Assembly: GCA_964552655.1 (NCBI GenBank)
Contig: CAZKHG010000047.1
Location: forward strand, 1 to 27,462
Direction: 5' to 3'
Source of the DNA: CAZKHG01 sp964552655
Lineage (GTDB): Bacteria; Bacteroidota; Bacteroidia; Bacteroidales; Tenuifilaceae
DNA: 27,462 bases
Numbering within the stretch: the stretch's first letter is position 1; each line of letters starts with the position of its first letter. Below, one piece after another: positions 22,908 through 27,462 of the stretch. Both the position numbers and the translations under genes were made by a program. The notes below the pieces were generated by a model, which saw only the letters and a list, made by a program, of their open reading frames with translations, ran no database searches and was not told the DNA's origin.

Positions 22908-23813
22908 ATGCTTGCTGTAAAGCAAAAACCAGCTAAATGTCCCAAATGTGGTTCTAATAGAATCGCAGAATTTAGGTATGGCACTAAAACTTTAACCATT
23001 GATATTCAAAAAGATATTGATAATGAAAAGGTTGTGCTGGGTGGTTGTTGCCAAACGGGGTTTGACCCTTTATGGTATTGTAATAGTTGCCAGACTGAAA
23101 TTTACCTGAAAAAAGATTTCACCTTCGCCGAAAAGGTGATTTATTTCAACGAGAATATGGATTTTAAGGATCCACTCCCAAAAGGGGTCAGGATTATGAA
23201 TCCGTTTAAGGATAACCCGGAAGCACTAAGGGTATCAAACCAGTTCTATGATTTTTTTTATCATGATTACCGCGAAAGACATCTCATTCTGGGTATTAAT
23301 CCGGGTCGGTTTGGTGCTGGGATTACGGGCGTTCCGTTTACCGATACAAAAAGGATGTGGGAAAGGTGTGGGATTGAAATCAAGGGGTTTGAATCGCATG
23401 AAACCTCCTCCGTTTTTATTTATGATATGATTGATGCTTACGGTGGAGTTGTAAAATTCTATTCCGATTTTTATATCAACTCAGTTTGCCCTCTTGGGTT
23501 TACTGCACTAGGGGGAAATGGGAAAGAGGTAAATTTCAACTATTACGACAGCAAAGAATTAACTTCAGCAGTAAATAATTTTATAGTTGAAAGTTTAACT
23601 AAACAGCTGCAATTCCCTATTAAACGAGATGTGTGTTTTTGCTTAGGTACCGGGAAGAATTATGATTTCCTGTTGAAACTGAATAAAACATACCATTTCT
23701 TTGAAAAGTTAATTCCCCTGGAGCACCCAAGGTACATTATGCAATATAAGTTGAGGAAAAAAGATGAATACATCAAAAAATATATTACCCTTTTTAACTC
23801 TTTGCCAAAGTAA
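22908..23813 (+). CDS. SMUG-like uracil-DNA glycosylase (DUF4918) with N-terminal zinc ribbon
   Basis: Residues ~72-301 match the Bacteroidota uracil-DNA glycosylase-family DUF4918, related to SMUG1. It has motif 1 GINPGRFGAGITGVPFTD, where N131 corresponds to the water-positioning Asn of SMUG1, and an HPR motif (273-275) in the place of the second motif with its catalytic His. It should remove uracil or modified pyrimidines from DNA. The first ~70 residues add a zinc ribbon with C11/C14 (CPKC) and C58/C61 (CNSC), plus C47/C48 nearby. The promoter position fits start 22908, so the ribbon is translated. The dCTPase-like gene follows after 72 nt, suggesting a shared role in keeping uracil or odd pyrimidines out of DNA. 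Confidence 0.85.
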   Translation: MLAVKQKPAKCPKCGSNRIAEFRYGTKTLTIDIQKDIDNEKVVLGGCCQTGFDPLWYCNSCQTEIYLKKDFTFAEKVIYFNENMDFKDPLPKGVRIMNPFKDNPEALRVSNQFYDFFYHDYRERHLILGINPGRFGAGITGVPFTDTKRMWERCGIEIKGFESHETSSVFIYDMIDAYGGVVKFYSDFYINSVCPLGFTALGGNGKEVNFNYYDSKELTSAVNNFIVESLTKQLQFPIKRDVCFCLGTGKNYDFLLKLNKTYHFFEKLIPLEHPRYIMQYKLRKKDEYIKKYITLFNSLPK

Positions 23814-23885
23814 GTTTCACCAAGCTGGCGAAGTAGATTTGATTTTCCTGATCATACAACTTAAATATGGTTAATAAAATACAAA

Positions 23886-24221
23886 ATGAAATACGAGGAT
23901 ATTGAGCAAAAAGTATTGGAGTTCAGAAATGAACGGAATTGGAAGCAGTTTCACCAGATAAAGGATCTGCTCTTAGGATTGAACATTGAAGTTGCTGAAC
24001 TTCAAGAGCTGTTTCTGTGGAAAACCACTGAACAGCAATCAGAGATAAAGTGTGAAGATATCAGGGATGAGTTGGCCGATATTGCAATATACCTGATTTA
24101 TATTTGCAACCATTTCAATGTTAAACTTTTGGAGGCGATCGACGATAAGATTGCCAAAAATTCGATTAAATATCCGGTTGAAAAAAGCAGAAATTCAAAT
24201 AAGAAATATAATGAGTTGTAA
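23886..24221 (+). CDS. MazG-like / DCTPP1-type nucleotide pyrophosphohydrolase
   Basis: The 111-residue all-helical protein opens FRNERNWKQFHQIKDLL, matching the dCTP pyrophosphatase (DCTPP1/RS21-C6) branch of the MazG-like superfamily. The metal-binding pattern is complete: E35/E38 (EVAE) and E62/D65 (DELADI). Members hydrolyse dCTP and modified dNTPs to monophosphates, cleaning the nucleotide pool. It lies 72 nt after the glycosylase gene on the same strand, probably in the same transcript. Confidence 0.9.
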   Translation: MKYEDIEQKVLEFRNERNWKQFHQIKDLLLGLNIEVAELQELFLWKTTEQQSEIKCEDIRDELADIAIYLIYICNHFNVKLLEAIDDKIAKNSIKYPVEKSRNSNKKYNEL

Positions 24222-24236
24222 TACAAACCCTCTAAA

Positions 24237-24326
24237 ACAAATGCGCCGCTCGTTTGTGATGGTTTATAGTTGATTTCATGACCATTTTGAGCAAAGCCGA
24301 AAAAAGTCTTCGACTTCGCCTGGGCT
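24237..24326. other. Intergenic segment with two nested inverted repeats
   Basis: The 279-nt gap before the pnt operon contains ACAAATG/CGTTTGT-type arms around GC-rich bases (24237-24257). A second hairpin has an inner AAGTC-TTC-GACTT (24304-24316) within AGCC/GGCT arms (24295-24326). There is no U-tract, so these are not simple terminators. The function is unknown; it could be a dispersed repeat or a structured RNA. Confidence 0.4.
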
Positions 24327-24447
24327 ATCATTTATGCCTTAATTTCACTAATCACATAACGGGCTATATTTTATTCTCTTTTACATCTTCTTAAGTACAT
24401 CACCTAAAAGATTCCGGGATACACTTAAAGCTTTTGGCCTATAATTG

Positions 24448-24479
24448 TTTGTTTAAAGTCACAACTTAATCTATTTTTA
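24448..24479 (+). promoter_or_regulatory. Promoter of pntAA-pntAB-pntB
   Basis: TTTG (24448-24451), a 20-nt spacer and TATTTTTA (24472-24479, one mismatch to TAnnTTTG) lie 21 nt before ATG 24501. A TTTTAC-TCGC-GTAAAA inverted repeat (24475-24490) overlaps the -7 box and the likely transcription start. Confidence 0.5.
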
Positions 24480-24500
24480 CTCGCGTAAAACCTTTAAAAT

Positions 24501-25628
24501 ATGGTATTAGGAATATTAAAAGAGTCAAAAGATGAACGGAGGGTAGCAATGCTTCCGGAGAGTGTTGCTGCTTTGGTTAAAATGAATGTGTCTGTTATTG
24601 TTGAGAGGGATGCCGGGTTGGGCGCCTTTGCCAGCAATACCGAATACGAAGCGGTAGGTGCAAAAACGGATACCAAGGAAAATGTAATTCATCAATCGGA
24701 TGTGCTGGTGAAGATCAATCCGCCTACCGATGAGGAGAAATCAATGATGAAAGAGGGAAAAGTAATCCTTGCTGTGCTTAACCCATATTTTAACTCCGAT
24801 CTGGTTAAGGAGCTGGCGGTCAAAAACATCACGAGTTTTAGCCTAGATGTTATCCCTCGCACAACACGTGCACAGGCAATGGACATCCTGTCTTCAATGG
24901 CAACCGTTGCTGGTTATAAAGCCGTGCTGACGGCAGCGAATACATTACCAAAATTTTTCCCTATGTTTATGACCGCTGCAGGTACAATCACCCCGGCAAA
25001 AGTACTGATTCTCGGTGCAGGTGTAGCAGGATTACAGGCTATTGCCACATCCCGTAAACTAGGTGCTGTGGTTGAGGTCTTCGATGTTCGTGCTGCAGTT
25101 AAAGAAGAGGTAATTGGTTTAGGTGCTAAATTTGTGGAAGTTGAAGGTGCGTCAGACGATAAATCAGCTGGGGGGTATGCTGTTGAGCAAACTGAAGATT
25201 TTAAACTAAAACAGGCACAGGTCATTCACGATCATGCCATTAAATCGGATGTAATTATATGTACCGCGCAGATCCCAGGTAAAAAAGCACCTGTGCTTTT
25301 AAGAAAAGCAACCGTAGAGGCCATGAAACCGGGTTCGGTTATTATTGACATTGCCGCTTCAACAGGTGGAAATTGTGAGGTTACAAAGAATAATGAAACA
25401 GTTGTACATTCAGGAGTAACTGTAATTGGCAACTCTTTCCTGCCAGTTGATATGCCAACTGATGCCAGCAAAATGTTTGGAAAGAATGTTATTAACTTCC
25501 TTAAACTCATCATTTCCAAGGAGGGTAGTCTGAACCTAAACTGGGACGATGATATTGTAAAAGGTACAGCTGTAACTCATAACAACGAAATTGTTCATGA
25601 ACGAGTAAAATCAAACATCACTAACTAA
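24501..25628 (+). CDS. pntAA: NAD(P) transhydrogenase subunit alpha part 1 (domain I, NAD-binding)
   Basis: This is the soluble NAD(H)-binding domain of the proton-translocating transhydrogenase, which uses proton-motive force to drive NADH + NADP+ to NAD+ + NADPH. The 375-residue protein has an N-terminal KESKDERRVAMLPESVAAL, the RQD-type loop TRAQAMDILSS (R123, Q125, D128) and the NAD-binding GAGVAGLQA (172-180). Its length ends before the membrane domain, so the alpha subunit is split into two genes, as in Rhodospirillum rubrum. It is first of three tightly spaced genes. Confidence 0.96.
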   Translation: MVLGILKESKDERRVAMLPESVAALVKMNVSVIVERDAGLGAFASNTEYEAVGAKTDTKENVIHQSDVLVKINPPTDEEKSMMKEGKVILAVLNPYFNSDLVKELAVKNITSFSLDVIPRTTRAQAMDILSSMATVAGYKAVLTAANTLPKFFPMFMTAAGTITPAKVLILGAGVAGLQAIATSRKLGAVVEVFDVRAAVKEEVIGLGAKFVEVEGASDDKSAGGYAVEQTEDFKLKQAQVIHDHAIKSDVIICTAQIPGKKAPVLLRKATVEAMKPGSVIIDIAASTGGNCEVTKNNETVVHSGVTVIGNSFLPVDMPTDASKMFGKNVINFLKLIISKEGSLNLNWDDDIVKGTAVTHNNEIVHERVKSNITN

Positions 25629-25641
25629 AATATTAGTAGCT

Positions 25642-25947
25642 ATGGGAGAAGTATTAAGGTTTTTTATGGAATATAAGGATTTGATTATCATAATAATCCT
25701 CTCTATTTTCTTAGGTATTGAGGTTATATCTCATGTTCCGGCGGTTTTGCATACCCCGTTAATGTCGGGGAGCAATGCAATTCATGGGGTAGTTATTATT
25801 GGTGCTATTATCGTAATGGGACACGCCCGCGACACTCTTTCTTTGATATTGGGTTTCATCGCTGTAATCCTTGGTACGCTTAACGTCGTTGGGGGTTTTG
25901 TGGTTACTGATCGTATGCTCGAAATGTTCAAGAAAAAGAAAAAATAG
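25642..25947 (+). CDS. pntAB: NAD(P) transhydrogenase subunit alpha part 2 (membrane domain)
   Basis: The 101-residue membrane protein has three hydrophobic helices, the conserved VPAVLHTPLMSGSNAIHGVV and a basic tail (FKKKKK). This is the membrane part that corresponds to the C-terminal domain of long PntA; it joins PntB to form the proton channel. It lies 13 nt after pntAA and 12 nt before pntB. Confidence 0.95.
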   Translation: MGEVLRFFMEYKDLIIIIILSIFLGIEVISHVPAVLHTPLMSGSNAIHGVVIIGAIIVMGHARDTLSLILGFIAVILGTLNVVGGFVVTDRMLEMFKKKKK

Positions 25948-25954
25948 GGAGGAG
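25948..25954 (+). promoter_or_regulatory. Strong Shine-Dalgarno before pntB
   Basis: GGAGGAG lies 5 nt before the pntB ATG, immediately after the pntAB stop. It is the clearest Shine-Dalgarno sequence in this window, unusual for Bacteroidota, where starts rarely use one. Confidence 0.6.
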
Positions 25955-25959
25955 TAGAT

Positions 25960-27408
25960 ATGGAACAACTTACAAAAATCATTGAATTTACCAATGCGAT
26001 TTCTATCCTGGAAATTTCCTATGTGGGTGCTTCAATTCTGTTCATCCTTGGTTTAAAAAAATTAAGCCATCCTGATACAGCACGCAGCGGGAATTTATGG
26101 GCTGCAGCCGGTATGGCTGTTGCAATCTTGTTTACCATTCTTTTTCATAAAAAAGATGGGGAATCGATAGGTAACATCGGGTTGATAATAGTTGCGCTTG
26201 CAATAGGAACATTTATAGGTTGGTATGCTTCCAAAAAGGTAAAGATGACAGCCATGCCCCAAATGGTCTCCCTGTTCAATGGGATGGGTGGTGCCTGTGC
26301 AGCCTTAATCTCGATGATGGAATTTCCAAAGATGCAGAACATGCTTGCAGCAGAGGGGGCGGCCCATATGTTTAATGGTGAAGCCATTGCCATCCTTTTA
26401 GGATTGATGATTGGGGGCGTTTCATTTGCCGGGAGTATGATAGCATTCGGCAAACTAGATGGGAGAATTGGCGACATTAAACACCCGGTTCTGCGGGTAA
26501 TCAACCTTTCATTTCTTACCTTATTGCTGGTTGCCCTTGTACTAATTTTGTTAATTAAGCCCGAACCAGGAAGTAATCTTGTTATTTACCTTTTTGCTTT
26601 TGCGGCACTGGTTTATGGCGTAACATTTGTAATGCCGATTGGCGGTGCTGATATGCCTGTTGTTATTTCCCTACTTAACTCATTTACCGGAGTTGCTGCA
26701 GCTATGGGAGGGTTTCTTTACAACAACCAGGCAATGCTCACAGGCGGTATCCTTGTAGGTTCATCAGGAACCATTCTTACCATCCTGATGTGTAAAGCGA
26801 TGAACCGATCGTTGATGAACGTAATTATTGGAGCTTTTGGAGGAAGTGCGACTGGCGCAACTACTTCAGGGGACAAAAATGTTAAAGAGATTACCTTAAG
26901 TGACGCTGCAATACTGCTCAGCTACTCCCAAAAAGTTTATATCATCCCAGGGTATGGTCTTGCTGTAGCCCAGGCGCAACACCTTTGCCACGAACTTGAT
27001 GTACTTTTAACAGGGAAAGGGGTTGAGGTTAAATATGGAATCCATCCTGTAGCCGGGCGAATGCCGGGTCACATGAATGTTCTCCTCGCAGAGGCTGATG
27101 TTCCTTATGAGAAATTAGTTGAGATGGAAGATGCCAATAATGAAATGGGGAATACAGATGTTGTAATAGTTATTGGAGCGAATGATGTTGTTAACCCGGC
27201 AGCAGAAACCGACCCATCCAGCCCAATTTATGGAATGCCGGTTATTAAGGTTTGGGATGCAAGAAATATTATCGTGATGAAACGTTCGATGGCCATGGGG
27301 TATGCTGCCATTGAAAATGATCTTTTTTATCACCCAAAAAACCGGATGCTGTTTGGCGATGCAAAAGCAACCCTGCAGAAACTGGTAGCCGAGATCAAAG
27401 CTTTATAA
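25960..27408 (+). CDS. pntB: NAD(P) transhydrogenase subunit beta
   Basis: The 482-residue protein has an N-terminal membrane region of eight or nine helices, including MVSLFNGMGGACAALIS and VMPIGGADMPVVISLLNSF. This is followed by the soluble NADP(H)-binding domain III: IIPGYGLAVAQAQH (from about 328), VKYGIHPVAGRMPGHMNVLLA and VIVIGANDVVNPAA. It forms the proton channel with PntAB and the NADPH site. Length and motifs are complete. A GGAGGAG site precedes its start. Confidence 0.97.
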   Translation: MEQLTKIIEFTNAISILEISYVGASILFILGLKKLSHPDTARSGNLWAAAGMAVAILFTILFHKKDGESIGNIGLIIVALAIGTFIGWYASKKVKMTAMPQMVSLFNGMGGACAALISMMEFPKMQNMLAAEGAAHMFNGEAIAILLGLMIGGVSFAGSMIAFGKLDGRIGDIKHPVLRVINLSFLTLLLVALVLILLIKPEPGSNLVIYLFAFAALVYGVTFVMPIGGADMPVVISLLNSFTGVAAAMGGFLYNNQAMLTGGILVGSSGTILTILMCKAMNRSLMNVIIGAFGGSATGATTSGDKNVKEITLSDAAILLSYSQKVYIIPGYGLAVAQAQHLCHELDVLLTGKGVEVKYGIHPVAGRMPGHMNVLLAEADVPYEKLVEMEDANNEMGNTDVVIVIGANDVVNPAAETDPSSPIYGMPVIKVWDARNIIVMKRSMAMGYAAIENDLFYHPKNRMLFGDAKATLQKLVAEIKAL

Positions 27409-27432
27409 GTATAAGTGATTTTTTAATTAGGA

Positions 27433-27462
27433 AAGAGGTCATCAATTACTCGATGACCTCTT
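27433..27462 (+). terminator. Terminator hairpin after pntB (at the window edge)
   Basis: A perfect 11-bp inverted repeat (AAGAGGTCATC / GATGACCTCTT) with an 8-nt loop starts 24 nt past the pntB stop. The expected T-run would begin at the last bases of the window, so the tail cannot be confirmed. Confidence 0.7.

Noticed and set aside
24098..24331. A 77-codon minus-strand frame ending the gap before the pnt operon.
   Set aside because: It overlaps the real pyrophosphohydrolase gene antisense and spans inverted repeats; it is more likely a repeat-derived frame than a gene.

Overview
The window looks like a chromosomal segment of a Bacteroidota bacterium, probably a Bacteroidales-type or marine relative. 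Several independent signs agree. At least nine upstream regions carry the Bacteroidota promoter signature (TTTG near -33, TAnnTTTG near -7). Shine-Dalgarno sequences are nearly absent. The proteins include a Bacteroidota-style TonB, a very large secreted protein with lamin-tail and FlgD/T9SS-like C-terminal domains, LpxK (so a Gram-negative outer membrane) and DUF4919-, DUF4918- and CvfB-type proteins. The species cannot be named from sequence alone.

Layout. Positions 1-300 hold the start of a lipoprotein gene (minus strand) and a tRNA-Ala(GGC) with its terminator. Positions 490-3940 carry an AT-rich stand-alone P-loop ATPase, hflX and a TonB gene closed by a clean terminator. Positions 4018-10738 hold asd, divergent from a 1892-residue secreted mosaic protein with three tandem ~266-residue repeats. 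That gene ends exactly where a convergent DUF4919-like gene ends. Positions 11482-13403 are a minus-strand unit lpxK-punA with a 17-nt overlap. Positions 13519-15264 hold a ferredoxin reductase-like flavoprotein and rlmN, facing a minus-strand pair made of a GroES-like protein without groEL and a thioredoxin-glutaredoxin fusion. Positions 16409-18243 hold a secreted serpin translationally coupled (GTGA overlap) to an AlbA_2-domain protein, facing a DUF3592-like membrane protein. Positions 19060-20570 are a minus-strand operon of six-TM membrane protein, winged-helix regulator and barrel-like protein, with repeated TATAAAC half-sites in its promoter and before its last gene. Positions 20683-22788 hold a nitronate monooxygenase-family flavoprotein and cvfB, convergent. 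Positions 22858-24221 hold a zinc-ribbon/SMUG-like uracil-DNA glycosylase followed by a dCTPase/MazG-like pyrophosphohydrolase. Positions 24448-27462 hold the three-gene proton-translocating transhydrogenase pntAA-pntAB-pntB, ending in a hairpin at the window edge.

Most of the region is ordinary housekeeping DNA: lysine/threonine precursor synthesis, lipid A, purine salvage, rRNA modification and NADPH supply. The items most worth a second look are the serpin/AlbA_2 coupling, the small regulator operon with a candidate operator, the PNP with Asp at the base-specificity position, the zinc-ribbon glycosylase paired with a nucleotide-pool enzyme, and the repeat mosaic surface protein. I found no CRISPR array, insertion sequence, integrase or phage gene. 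No stretch longer than 300 bases lacks a gene. The longest gaps are 24222-24500 (nested inverted repeats, then the pnt promoter), 20520-20776 (divergent promoters) and 16201-16408 (divergent promoter region with no certain motif).
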